DNA from: Ceriagrion tenellum
Lineage: Eukaryota; Arthropoda; Insecta; Odonata; Coenagrionidae
Assembly (NCBI GenBank): GCA_963169105.1
Contig: OY720641.1
Location: forward strand, 5,161,258-5,225,257
Reading direction: 5' to 3'
DNA length: 64,000 nucleotides
Part shown: positions 1 through 10,600 of the stretch, one piece after another
How the letters are laid out: each line of letters opens with the position of its first letter
Position numbering within the stretch: position 1 is the first letter of the stretch
The notes under the pieces: model-generated
Seen by the model: only the letters and a program-made list of their open reading frames with translations
The model's database searches: none
What the model was told of the DNA's origin: nothing
Made by a program: the position numbers and the translations under genes

Positions 1-1474
1 ACAACTCCAAACAACCAAAGGTTAAAATAACATAAATCATTTACAGATTTTGCAAAAAATAATAAATGAATAATTAGAGATGAAATTAATAATCCACAAT
101 TTAAAACACATAAAACAAATATAAAATCAAAGTTGACATTAGCATTGATACAGATAATTTCAATGACGAAGGAAAAATGTGGTGTGTGCGCGCATGCGCT
201 AAATTGTGACGCAGAGTGCTGCAATTGTTATCTCAATCGGGACGAAGTCTTTGTGCAAGAAAGAAATAATATTTTTGTATTTTGTCACGGCAAAAAATAT
301 TTTTTTAAATCGGTGATTGCTAGCCTTTTATCAATTTTTAACCCCATGTCTTATTTCAATGTGGAGGTTTTACATACATCTGAAAAAGGCGCGGAGATGG
401 ATATTTTTTTAGAGAACTTTGAAATTAGGCCACATGCCAAGTTTTTTGGCGAGAGGTTGACAAACGACCTTGTGTCATTGCACAATTACCTCCCTACACC
501 GTTCCAGTCCCCCCGTCTCGAAATGCCCTGTTATGTACACCTGCAGCTCTGACATCCCAAACACCACTTCCGTTGACTCCCAATCTTGTTGTGACTCATT
601 GGTGGTCGAGTTTCCATCTCTTCCGGATGGAAACAGTCGGTTTTCCTCTTTTCTTAAATATGCATTTGCATTTTCTCTCTTTGTATATGTCTCTGTTATT
701 ATTTGGTAATTCTCAGAACAGCCAAGTGAAACCGTCTCGGAAGTGTGACCCTTTCCCTTCACTTGACATCAGTACCTTGCTATTTCCCCACCCCATTCAT
801 CGTCACCTGGCGGAAAACATTCTTGTCTCGAATCTCCGTTAAAATAGCTCGGAAAGATGCGCAGATGATAAGTGGTCTGAAAGTCCCTTTCGGGTAAGTC
901 AGTTCTTTTCGGTTCTTGGTCATTCTACGGCTAGTAGTCACGTAGCCGATACCGAGGAGCAGAGGCGCGGGCCATTGAGGCCCGTGCACCAGTGGCCGTA
1001 GTGCCATCCATCCGTACCTTTTACCGCAACTTCTCTCATTCCCGAGACATGGTAACTTTCCTGTTTGGCTATTCGAGACGCATATTTGTTTCATTTAATT
1101 GTTCAATTGAATACTTAATTCAAATAAATGCTCATTTTCCTCTCAAAACCTCTTTGTTATTATTCATGTTCATCGTAGCGAAGGGCAAGAGCACACTCAT
1201 TCAAAGCGTACCGCGTGTCGCATTCAAACGTGCGTAGTCTTTGTGCAGCGTGCGCGACAACCTGTATTCCTAAAAAAACATCAACGCGACTTGCAAGAGG
1301 AGAGATAATTATCAAACTGACGCGTAAGTATTGAATCGATCAGGAGTATGCTAAAAAATATTTTGGAAAAGATGAAGTTTTTTTTCAGTTCACGTTACAA
1401 CATGAACTCCGATTTCCATAAGATTAATTCGCGTTTGGAATGAAAATGTTATCCTCAGTTTTTACACAATAAAT
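1..1474. other. Anonymous AT-rich DNA, no gene recognised
   Basis: The longest open frame (133-552, +, 139 codons) has a Cys-rich start but matches no family I know, and its neighbouring frames are equally open, so I do not call it a gene. A short hairpin lies at 965-987 (CGGGCC / GGCCCG arms around ATTGA, extended by a G-U and two more pairs). The stretch 860-1260 is less AT-rich than its surroundings and may be an unrecognised old repeat. Confidence 0.4.
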
Positions 1475-1479
1475 TTTTA

Positions 1480-1527
1480 ATTTCACTCGACCATGGTTTC
1501 GACGGTTAATGTCATCATCAGGTCACA
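1480..1527 (-). ncRNA. Hammerhead-ribozyme-like motif (copy a)
   Basis: Read on the minus strand: CTGATGA (1515-1521), a short stem GAC...GTC, GAAA, then the palindrome ACCATGGT followed by C. This is the order of the conserved boxes of a type I hammerhead: CUGANGA, stem II, GAAA, helix III, UH cleavage site. The helix III palindrome could pair between two copies. Penelope-like elements are known to carry such motifs in their terminal repeats. One unpaired U lies between CUGAUGA and stem II, and stem I is poor, so activity is uncertain. Confidence 0.45.
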
Positions 1528-1926
1528 AAATGAATTGCGATTTCCATAAAGTCACTCCGGCAAACACCAATTTTGTTGACTCGAGCACCATTGAAGAGAA
1601 CCGAGTAATGCGTCACCGGGGAAACAGTATGCGAGGAGTTGTTTCTTAAAAGATTGGACACACAATATCTTTTGACTAATTTGAATGACCAAACCTATTT
1701 GATTTTACTGAGAAGTGTCATAACGAACGATATCGGGGAAATTGGTTGAGAGTAAAATGACGGAACAGACATAATGATGAGTGGAGTGACTTGTGTGAAT
1801 TAAGGGGCCGATAGAAAATATTTTGGTTTAATGTGTTGAAAATAATCTTTAGAAGAGGGAATGCTGTAAGTATTGAGAACAGGAGGACGTGCTATTAGAA
1901 ATTTATGACTGTCATTGCCATTTGCT

Positions 1927-1977
1927 GAAACGACGCAATAAAACCTCGGGTTTCCCTAGGATCTATTGCGTCGTTTC
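1927..1977. repeat. Perfect 14-bp inverted repeat (hairpin)
   Basis: GAAACGACGCAATA at 1927-1940 is matched exactly by its reverse complement at 1964-1977, with a 23-nt loop. Such a strong GC-containing stem is unexpected by chance in this background. It could be the tip of a small foldback element or a cruciform; nothing around it identifies a function. Confidence 0.7.
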
Positions 1978-1979
1978 CT

Positions 1980-2785
1980 CCTCCAATTTATTTCAATCTC
2001 GTGTTTACTTCGCTACTAATTATTCGAGGGGCCAATTAAGTGACGAATGACCAGTCGCATGAACGAAACACATGTATACTATAAACTTATGGAACCCGTA
2101 AGCCATGGAAACCATTCAATTAGTGTTGCAAAAACATTGGATAAATTTATTGACTTCAAACTTATGGCATGGGGTTATGAATTTCATAAGTAGGCAAGAT
2201 GGAGGATACTCAATGAACCGCTTGGAGAATTAATGACTAGATAAAAGAGTTATTTTGAAACAAATGACCATTTTGTTTACTCTTACTGACAAATAATTAC
2301 GTGCATTAGCAATTATTCATCGGCTAACCTATCATAAATTTCATCCAGCGGTAGAATATTAGATTAGATATTAGGAGCTGTTAACTATTGGTAAATAAGT
2401 TACATAGCTAGTTGATGTATCCCTGCAACCCAAATATTTTTATGAGGTCTATAACTTCATGGATTAAATAACTGTTGATTACTCTGAACTTATTGATTGA
2501 TCAAAGTATTCTTGCAACCGACAGTTAGTCAGACAAAAGAGATATGTTAGGCTAATGGCAACACAGAGGGAATTATTTATTTAACTTTACCACAAACACA
2601 GCTCTTACACCTCTTGTATTCGGCTTAAACAAGAAAGGAAATTCATTCAAGCAAATTTAAAAACAAAATGTAGAGGTGACCTTAGAAACAACAAAGTAAA
2701 CAACATACGCAGATGGAAATTCACGGTGTGAATCCGGTTGTAAAAGATAGCGTTTTAGTATTTCGCAATTATTATCGGTTCTACT
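1980..2785. other. Nothing recognised
   Basis: AT-rich sequence without a credible open frame, repeat end or RNA-like fold that I can support. Confidence 0.5.
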
Positions 2786-2787
2786 GG

Positions 2788-3335
2788 GTTCATGATTGGT
2801 CGTTCAATCCTAAGATTGGTTGGCTCCGCCCCCCACTCCTCCACCCTTCTCTATCTGATGCTAGTACCTCTTGATATCTATTCATATGTACTTTTCTTTA
2901 TTTGGTCCATGAACTTATTCCTGGATCTTCTTCCTCTGGGGACTTCTCTCTCAATTTTGCCTTCAATTATGTTCCTCACAAACCCACTGTGTCTCAGGGT
3001 GTGTCCAATCCATCTGGTTCTTCTTTTCTGTTCGGTGTTCCATTAAATGGTCCTTTTCTCTTCTACTCTTCTGTGCACTCCATCATTTCTTATTTTGTCC
3101 GTCCATTTTATCTTCAGCATCCTCCTCCAGCGCTAGGTTTCGAAGGCTTCTATTCTTTTCTGGTCAGCTTTTCCAATGGTCCATGCTTCCGATCCATAGA
3201 GTGCTACGCTCCACACGAATGTTTTCGCATACCGTTTTTTTGGTTTGTAGTCCTCTCTTCTTTTCAGCACAGCAGTTGTCTTTTCCCATGAACGCCTTCT
3301 TAGCTTGGGCTATTCTCCGCTCGATGCTCACTGGC
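2788..3335 (-). mobile_element. RTE-A LINE, 5'-truncated 3' end (copy 1)
   Basis: The plus strand begins with ATTGGTCGTTCAATCCTAAG, the reverse complement of the family 3' terminus also found near 6990, 35193 and 45760. Minus-strand translation gives broken pieces of the LINE ORF2 C-terminus (a W-RRM-K-KWTDKI type block and an IGH-LR / GRPR block lying after the reverse transcriptase). Only this post-RT part survives and it is full of frameshifts. The 5' edge near 3335 resembles 35690-35740. It is a dead 3' fragment, typical of incomplete target-primed reverse transcription. Confidence 0.75.
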
Positions 3336-4136
3336 TTATCACCGTGAGATCAACTTTTCTGACCCTGCCCACCCCGAAAGGACCCGGCATGTTGAATACT
3401 TATGCACAAAAATAATATTTCCCCAAAATGTTTCACCAAATCTCGCAATTAACTCCGAGTGTCCTAAAGTCCGATTTCTCCAAAGATTAACATATTTTGG
3501 AAGTGTAAGATTTATTTATGAATATTAAACATTGGACTTGATATTCAAATAAAGTCAAAATATGAACGAAACGAATTTTAAGTCATTCAGTGATGGTGTT
3601 TTGATTTGAGATACAGCCAGCTTCACTGATATCAAAGGATGAACTATGGCGGCGGTTTAGATCTTCATTATTATTTCTCGCCATCTTATATCGAACGGAC
3701 GCGACAATGGAGGAATGCCAACCAAAGGAGAAAGGAATGTTGAAGGGCGTCAAAACGAGAGCTCTTAGAACGGAGACGCGGTTTATTCTAGTCTGGGACG
3801 ATTCCCAAAATCTGACGGTCGGAAAAAGAAAGTCAGTGATGGGACGAGAAATTATAAATGATTGTTGCGTGCTAAGATAAATAAAACCTTCAAGTTTCTC
3901 CATCATCATTTTGCCCAGGCACGACATCAAAAGGTCGGTAAGTTAAAGGTTACGGGGGAAAATCAGAACAAGCATTCCTAATTTCATCTGTTCACTGCCT
4001 CTTCCTCTTTCAAATGCAATCCTTTATTGCTTCTTGGTTGCTTTGCAGTATTTCTGGCTCTAAACTTACCAATTGAGTTTATTAATTGCTTAGACGGAGT
4101 GGCGCATGTAACTTGAAAAAATCGGTATCAAAAATA
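3336..4136. other. Nothing convincing; one orphan open frame
   Basis: An open frame of 115 codons on the minus strand (3583-3930) has no motif I recognise and no splice signals of note. I leave it uncalled. The rest is AT-rich intergenic or intronic DNA. Confidence 0.4.
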
Positions 4137-4464
4137 CATCTACATCTATATAATACCCTGCGAGCCGTCGCATGGGCATGTGGCAGGGGGTGTTAGGACA
4201 CCAGCCGTGTAAAGATGCAAGGAATTAGGTTTTTGCAGGTGAAATGTTGACGTTTTTTATGGAAGTGTATGGAATAGAGCTCATTTTTTATTGTGGTCTC
4301 TTATTGTGCGCGGAAAGGACGAGTTTTTGTTCCTATCTGCTCGGCAAGGTATATCTCGCATTTTATCACTTATGTCAGACCTAGAGATGTGGTGAGGAGT
4401 CATAATAATATTCTCTGTGTGTCGCGCTGAAACACACCATTTTTGAATTTCTGAAGCAAGCTAA

Positions 4465-5198
4465 CAAGGGGAGTGTCAGATAGCCGGGTCTCAGATTTTA
4501 TTCAAACTTAGTAGTTGTACAGACCGCTGTATGTGGTTTATGAATCACCCCACATATAGGGTTATATAACCAATAGTTTAAACGAAAAAGGCCTTTAAAA
4601 ATTTCAAAATTTCCTTTATATGGGCCACCCACATAACTGAAAAGCTACGAAAAATTTTCATATTATTAAGAATTATACTTGAATTGTAAAAATATGAAGA
4701 CAATATTATAAAATAATTATAGAAAATGTAAATCATGTGCATGAAGGAATAATGAAAATACGTCGTGAAAAGATAAGGAAGTGACATAATAAGAAGGCTG
4801 CCTTCGACCGAAAAAAAGAGACTAAGCCTGACGTCGTGTATGCAAATGAAAAATTTGCCTCGCGTAAAAATAATATTTCGAGTAAAAATAAAAAATCTTG
4901 AGCGCACTGTAGGATGCCGTGAAAGAAAAACTAAAAAAACAGCTGAAGAAACATACCCCGTATTGGAATCGAACCCGTGTCTCTAGACCGGAGACGAGCA
5001 CGTCAGCCACCCGTCCAGCTTGTCAGTTATGTGGGTGGCCCGTATAAAGGGAATTTTGAAATTTTTAAAGGCCTTTTTCGTTTAAACTATTGGTTATATA
5101 ACCCTATATGTGGGGTGCTTCATGAACCTCATAGAGCGGTCTGTACAACTACTAAGTTTGAATAAAATCTGAGAGCCGGCTATCTGACACTCCCCTTG
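4465..5198. mobile_element. Foldback / long-TIR DNA element with TAA target duplication
   Basis: Two arms, 4465-4639 and 5024-5198, are reverse complements over 175 bp with about seven or eight mismatches counted by eye (roughly 96% identity). The element starts CAAGGGGAGTGTCAGATAGC and ends with its complement. It is flanked by TAA on both sides, and the uninterrupted relative at 48780-48850 has a single TTAAGCC there, supporting a 3-bp duplication. Three-base TWA duplications are typical of PIF/Harbinger elements; that assignment is inference. The 384-bp interior has no transposase and contains a tRNA-like stretch next to the right arm, so the element is non-autonomous. Confidence 0.85.
4952..5014 (-). 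ncRNA. tRNA-like sequence inside the foldback element
   Basis: On the minus strand the stretch contains a box-B match GGTTCGATTCC and, upstream at the right distance, a box-A-like TGGCTGACGTG, with an anticodon-arm-like stem GTCTC...GAGAC. The acceptor and T stems do not pair well, so it is not a functional tRNA. It may be a tRNA pseudogene or the head of a SINE captured by the element. A pol III promoter is conceivable but unproven. Confidence 0.5.
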
Positions 5199-5262
5199 TA
5201 AGCCTAGCACGTAGCCTCTCAGTCTCTAGGGGCTCCCACCTTAATCCCTTTAAATTGAAAAA

Positions 5263-5635
5263 TATGAACAATGGCATTCTTATAAAGCCACCCGATAGGA
5301 AAAAACATCGAGAACCGAAAATTACATATTTGAAAAGGTGTGCCACTTCCAGTGTAGGGGATGTGACTTAGTTAGAGATGCAAAAACATTTTTGAAAATT
5401 GTGAAACGGTGATGAGTACCTTTAACGATGAAAATGAGAAATCAAAGGCAAAAATAATGAGATATTGCGCTATGTCTCCACTGCGCCAAATGCGGATCAG
5501 AATACTGGGCAACAGGACTAAAGGACTTCAAAGAAATGGATATGGAATGCATCAAATATGAAATTTACCCGATCAGTAGAAGGTTGCACCAGAGTAAATA
5601 GTTTAGTTTTGCCATAGAGTATTAACTAATCTCTG
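5263..5635. other. Nothing recognised
   Basis: AT-rich DNA flanking the LINE tail; no open frame or repeat boundary that I can support. Confidence 0.4.
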
Positions 5636-5639
5636 TGGT

Positions 5640-5850
5640 AATGCATGCATTAGTGATGAGCTAGACTTACAACACATAACACATGAAATAGGAGAATGCG
5701 TAATGTAAATGCCTATCGAGAGAATTCCAAGAAAAGCTATGGATTAAAAGTCATTTGGTAAAAGAAGACTTGGGAAGACCAAGGACCAGGTTGTGAAAAA
5801 AGTGGGCTTAGAAGATAATTCCGGAGGAAAGCATTAGAACAAGAAGAAAT
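5640..5850 (+). mobile_element. Heavily decayed LINE ORF2 C-terminus
   Basis: One frame around 5715-5795 reads P-ERIPRKA-D-stop-K-FGKRRLGRPRTR, the post-RT block (R-P-K-A ... GKR--GRPR-R) seen at the end of RTE/Jockey-type ORF2 proteins. The match is short and contains a stop, so the family is not assigned and the ends are approximate. Confidence 0.4.
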
Positions 5851-6984
5851 TTCATTTTTTCAAATATCATACCCCCTGAATTGAGTTAAATAACTCCCTC
5901 AGCCTACCATTGTCTCGGTAAATTAAGGATAATATGCCAACACGTATATATACGAGTGGAAAACTGTTTGTCATTGGAGTAATCCACCGACTAAATTACG
6001 TTCAAATGGAAGTGAGTGGAAAATCATCTAGGTTTTTAGAGGCACAGACCTCAATCTCACTACAATACATCTTCCTTTCTGGTTCCTAATTATCCTGGTA
6101 TATTCCATCCTCTCATACAACTTAATCTTTTTTGTGTACCTTTTTTTCGTTTTTAATCACCATGAAAGCTTTTGTATTAATTCTTAGTTCTGCGAATGAA
6201 ACAATTAATGATAATTCATCCTCTAAGAAGCTTTTTCACCGCCTTTTTAAACTATGACATGGGACTACGGCATATCTCGTTGGATCAATGAAGTACAGAT
6301 GTTCCTGGCACACAAGTTGAATTTTAATTCAACCGCTGAAAATTGAGTTTATTGGGATCCATTTTTTGATGACAAATTAGAGAGATGACAGTGTTTATAT
6401 CAAACACTCCATATACGATGTTTTCGAATGGAATACAATATCACAATTATTAAGTGTCCCTGGAGCATGATTCTTAAGAACAGGAAAATATACGCAGTTG
6501 TACGAGCTTCATCCTATATGAAAAGGATTAAAACAAAAATGATGGTGCTAACCAAGGCAGACATCAGATTTTACATAGATACATACAGTGGAACTAAAAA
6601 CAGATGACAAGTATGCATGGAACTGTGCCAAGTAATACCATAGAGTAATATATACTCTGTGGTAATAGTATACTCTGTGGTAATACAAATAATAAAATTT
6701 CAAATTCAATATGAAAATTCATAAGTTTTGTATATAAATACAACATTAAGGATCTTAAAGTAAAGTATTTCATTTTGAGAGTATTGAGGGAAGGACTGTT
6801 TTTTATATGTTTTGTTAGGGTATAACAGAGAAGACTGGCAATAAGTGTGGAGGAATCATGGAACTTATTAGATAATATTTATGTTTATATCATCGGTACG
6901 GTCCTAAATGAATGCGATTAAAACAGTACTGCTGGAATATACTGATGATGTCGCTCAGCGAAGAAAATTAGTTTGCAATTAAAT
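5851..6984. other. AT-rich DNA with one small hairpin
   Basis: A 12-bp imperfect inverted repeat TACCATAGAGTA / TACTCTGTGGTA occurs near 6636-6665, and the right arm is repeated once directly downstream (6666-6686). No gene is visible. Confidence 0.4.
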
Positions 6985-7440
6985 CTTCCCCATCATTGGT
7001 CGTTCGATCCTAAGGTTGGTTGACCTCAGTCCTCCACCCTTCTTCCCTATAAAATGCTAGTTCCCTTCACTTCCTGGTATCTCTTCCTATGCGCTTTACT
7101 CTTTATTTGGTCCACGAACTTATTCCTTGGTCTTCCTCTGAAGAATTTTCCCTCTATTTTACCTATAATTATGTACTTCGCAAATCCATTGTGTCTCAGG
7201 GTGTGTCCAATCCATCTTGTTCTTCTATTCTGTATGGTGTTCCATTTGGTCCATTCATCTTCAATTCTTTTGTGAACTTCATGATGCCTGATTTTGTCCG
7301 TCCATTTTATCTTCAGCATCCTCCTCCAGCAGCAGGTTTCGAAGACTTCTAGTCTGTTCTAGCCAGATTTTACAATTGTCCATTCTTCCAATCCATAGAG
7401 TGCAACACTACGCACGAATTTACTCTTAAATCTTATTTGA
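6985..7440 (-). mobile_element. RTE-A LINE, 5'-truncated 3' end (copy 2)
   Basis: This is the best-preserved translation of the family tail. A 90-codon open frame (7047-7319, -) contains KIKWTDKIRHHEV, then RTRWIGHTLRHNGFAKYII and GKFFRGRPRNKFVDQIK, the post-RT domain of RTE-type LINE ORF2. The 3' terminus shared by the family is at 6988-7020 on the plus strand. The reverse transcriptase itself is absent. Position and truncation match copies at 2788, 35190 and 45540. Confidence 0.82.
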
Positions 7441-10104
7441 CCGGAAGAAATTTATTTTTTCATTCTACCAATTATCTAATGATTAATTATCAAACTTATT
7501 TGATTAAAGTGGAGGGGTTGAACAACGTCATTACCAGTTTTCTTTCAAATCGTTAATTTTGTATTCCAAGGCTATTTCATTCCGATGATTTTATGTGGAA
7601 ATAGCCCTCAACTCAAGTGACGGAACGTGATATCCCGAAAAGAGCCAAATAAAAGGGTCAGTTCCTCATGAGTTCTACTAAATATAATCTGCCTAGATGA
7701 CAATTGTAACAATAAATCAGTTATGCTACTCGTCTTCCCGAGGAAAAGATTGAAGTTGTTGAAGATTTTTTTAACTGCGCCAAACTGGGAAATTTCTCAG
7801 GACCATTCAATATTTTCTTGCTGTAAAACGCCAATAAAAGACGGTAAAAAAGAAATGCTATAAAGTATTCTTATTTTCTTGGAGTTTTTATCCTCTTGTG
7901 TTCTTTGCTCTGAAAATTTTCCAGAGACGGGAGGAGTTCTATTATAGAATGAGTAATGGTGAGAATTCAAATTTCAGAAGGAATTTTTCTTGAAAAAAAC
8001 GCCGGGAGAAATATTTCCCGAATGCAATTTTGTTCATAAAACTTTCCGTACTCCAGAATGTCTAGTTTTGGAACTGCTCTAAGACTTCCATTTGAAAGTT
8101 TTGATTACTTGCGCTAACTTCGGTTGCCATCTGTTATCCGCAGGCCTTTAGAACGTGTTTCTTGTGGATTATGTTAGTAATTAATAAGCAATCTATTTTT
8201 CGTAGATCAAAAAAGATAATGAACAATCTTTCGTGGCTTCCCAACAAATCATTTTGCAAAGATAAAATGTCCTTCTGTCGCTCATGCTTTGGCGTGAGCT
8301 CGATGAATTTTTTCCTATCTTTATTGACTTATTTTCATACCTTTATTAAAAATTTGAGCCCTAGTGTTTGGGAAATATTGCTATCACCCATGAGACATTA
8401 TTTACTTCAATAGTCACTGCATATCAATAAGGCAATAATGACGGAAATCACCAATCAAGAATTGAGTTGCATCCACTATTGCGCTCGGCCAACTAGGACG
8501 GGTGTCGTGCCCGGTAGTGGGGAATGTATGGTCTCCAGATCTTCGTCACACGAAATTCTTCCGTTGCAGCAGTGATGGCTGATTCAAAGAATATGGTAGA
8601 ATTTTCACAGATGTGAGATATCGTACAAAACTGCTATTACTACCGCTAACTGAAACGGTAGGGGTGGTCAAAAATGCAATCACGGATCTCGATATGATTC
8701 GCCACGATAGGGCTCGGCAAAACTCGGGAATGCATCGTGTGTTAATCATATAAATTGAAAGCAACGAGTCTCAGTTGACACAATGTCTGCGACGAGACTG
8801 GAAGAGGATGAGAAAATCTGATTAAGCGGCGAAATCGGCCATGTCTTGGAATAAGAATAGTTTTATTATTTACTTTATCAAATAAAAGTCGATAGTGGAT
8901 TAGAACTAAAACACATAGCATATATGTTGCAAATGCGCCACGAACTAAACAACATACTTTACAATTTTTATAATGTTCATGAAACTAATAAAATTCGACA
9001 AAAGATTCAATTACCTTCCTGTTGTGCTGCGGGAAGTGTAAAGAGGAGTACAAATGCAAAATACCATATAATTCCAATTTAATCCGTTTCAATTATCATA
9101 TGGAGTTAACTAATTCACATACTCAGTGAATTAAAGTTATTGTCTAAAGGTAAATTAATACATTTTCATCCTAAATGTAGTGGTGCGGAATTTTTTATGT
9201 GACCTCAAGATAGTATTAGAAAATGGTATTAGAGAAAAATGTAATATTCATTCGTTTTGCGGATATAATTACTGTGCATGCATAAAATGAAACTTAGAAC
9301 CATTCGAAAGCAGTCTAATAGTGTTGCATCATAGTACAAAATGAACGCCTCAATTCATATTAGACTTCCAATTGATCCAATATTATATAAAAGTCTCAAA
9401 TTGAAGCTTTGCCGTTAAAGCCACAGTACGTAATAGAGGATGCCATTTGGTTGGGATGATGATGCACAAATGTTATTGATTTATCTTGCGGTCTCATGGC
9501 AATGAATAACTTTGATTATCTCCTTCTTTTACATTCAAGTAATGTTCGCATTTCCTCGGTCTTCGACTATTCCAATGAGGTGCAAACTGCAGTTGGTAGG
9601 AGGAACTGTAGTTTTGTAGGAAGATATTTCTACAAAATAATGTCGTGTGTATTCATATTAAAAGTTAATATATTTTATCGCCAAAAACCACAATAAAAGC
9701 ATAGGATTTAAACCACAGTATGTCTAAAATTATAATGGAGAACTGCGATATTATACAGAGATATCCCTGGTATACTATACATACTATCACATCATTTAGT
9801 CGGGCAAATTGGGTTTTGAAACAATAAATACTTATCTGCTATTATCTTGCGCGAGACTGATGGGGAAGGTATAAGAATAGGCCTCACTTCCCACGACTAG
9901 ATTTATATGCGGTGCAACATTCTCTTCAACAATTAGAGCGAAAAATCAGTTTTTCCAATTTTTTGAAAAACTGCTGATTCTAGCGATTTACAATGCACAC
10001 CTGATTTGTGCAAGTAACAGATTCTTACAAAATGAGACTTTGTTGATTGAAATCGTGCCAGAAATAAAAAATATAGCAAAATGGGCGTTTCTAATAATGT
10101 TATT
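7441..10104. other. Long AT-rich stretch, nothing recognised
   Basis: I read both strands and found only short open frames (for example 8162-8413 + and 8546-8764 -) without motifs. Around 9945-9985 there is a weak inverted repeat (AGTTTTTC / GAAAAACT). No transposon ends, RNA genes or splice-flanked exons can be supported. Confidence 0.45.
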
Positions 10105-10600
10105 ACATACATACATACCCATCACGCCGTTCCCTTCCGGGGTAGGCACAGTCAAAATGTTTCACTCATTAATACATATTTGTACACCTAACTCTGCTTC
10201 AATAATTTCCTCTATACTGACCTATCCTTCCAAACCTCTTTTGCCTCATTTACTTCCATACTCTGCTTCACACACGCCCTCCTGTTTTTAAGACTCCTAA
10301 TATTCCTTCTCCTAAGAATTTCCTCAATCACATTCAACCACAACTTTCTCGGCCTACCTCTACCTCTCACACCATTCATTCTACTCTCATATAATTGTTT
10401 CGTTATTCTAATCTCATCCATTTTCTCAATATGGCCAAACCAACGAAGCACACTCCTTTCATACACGTCCATTACTGGAGCATTCAACCCACATTCATTC
10501 ATGACCCACTCATTCCTGACCCTATCCTTCCTACTTTTGCCACAAATACTCTTCAGATAACTCATACCCACGGCGTTTAGTCTAATCTTAAATAATGTTA
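10105..10600 (-). mobile_element. LINE-B, 5'-truncated 3' end (copy 1)
   Basis: A 119-codon minus frame (10212-10571) carries the ORF2 C-terminus: SICGKSRKDRVRNEWVM, then SVLRWFGHIEKMDEIR and GVRGRGRPRKLW. The 3' tail at 10105-10150 (plus strand TACATACATACCCATCACGC...CCGTTCCC) is the complement of the family end, finishing in TATG repeats. The same tail terminates the long copy at 14203. The frame is open to its end here, so this truncated copy is comparatively young. Confidence 0.85.

Larger units (their letters stand above)
4137..5262 (-). mobile_element. LINE-F (CR1-like) 3' end, split by a foldback element
   Basis: 4137-4464 and 5199-5262 are two halves of one LINE tail. The 3' terminus carries the motif of repeated ACATCTACAT followed by GCGAGCCGTCGCATGGGC, shared with copies at 21970, 32450 and 48490. 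Compared with the uninterrupted copy around 48780-48850, the sequence is cut at ...CAAGCT/TAAGCC..., where the foldback element 4465-5198 is inserted. The coding part preserved is the end of ORF2 after the reverse transcriptase, with frameshifts. It is on the minus strand and inactive. Confidence 0.75.

Noticed and set aside
133..552. 139-codon open frame with a Cys-rich start
   Set aside because: No recognised domain, no promoter or splice support, and several equally open neighbouring frames.
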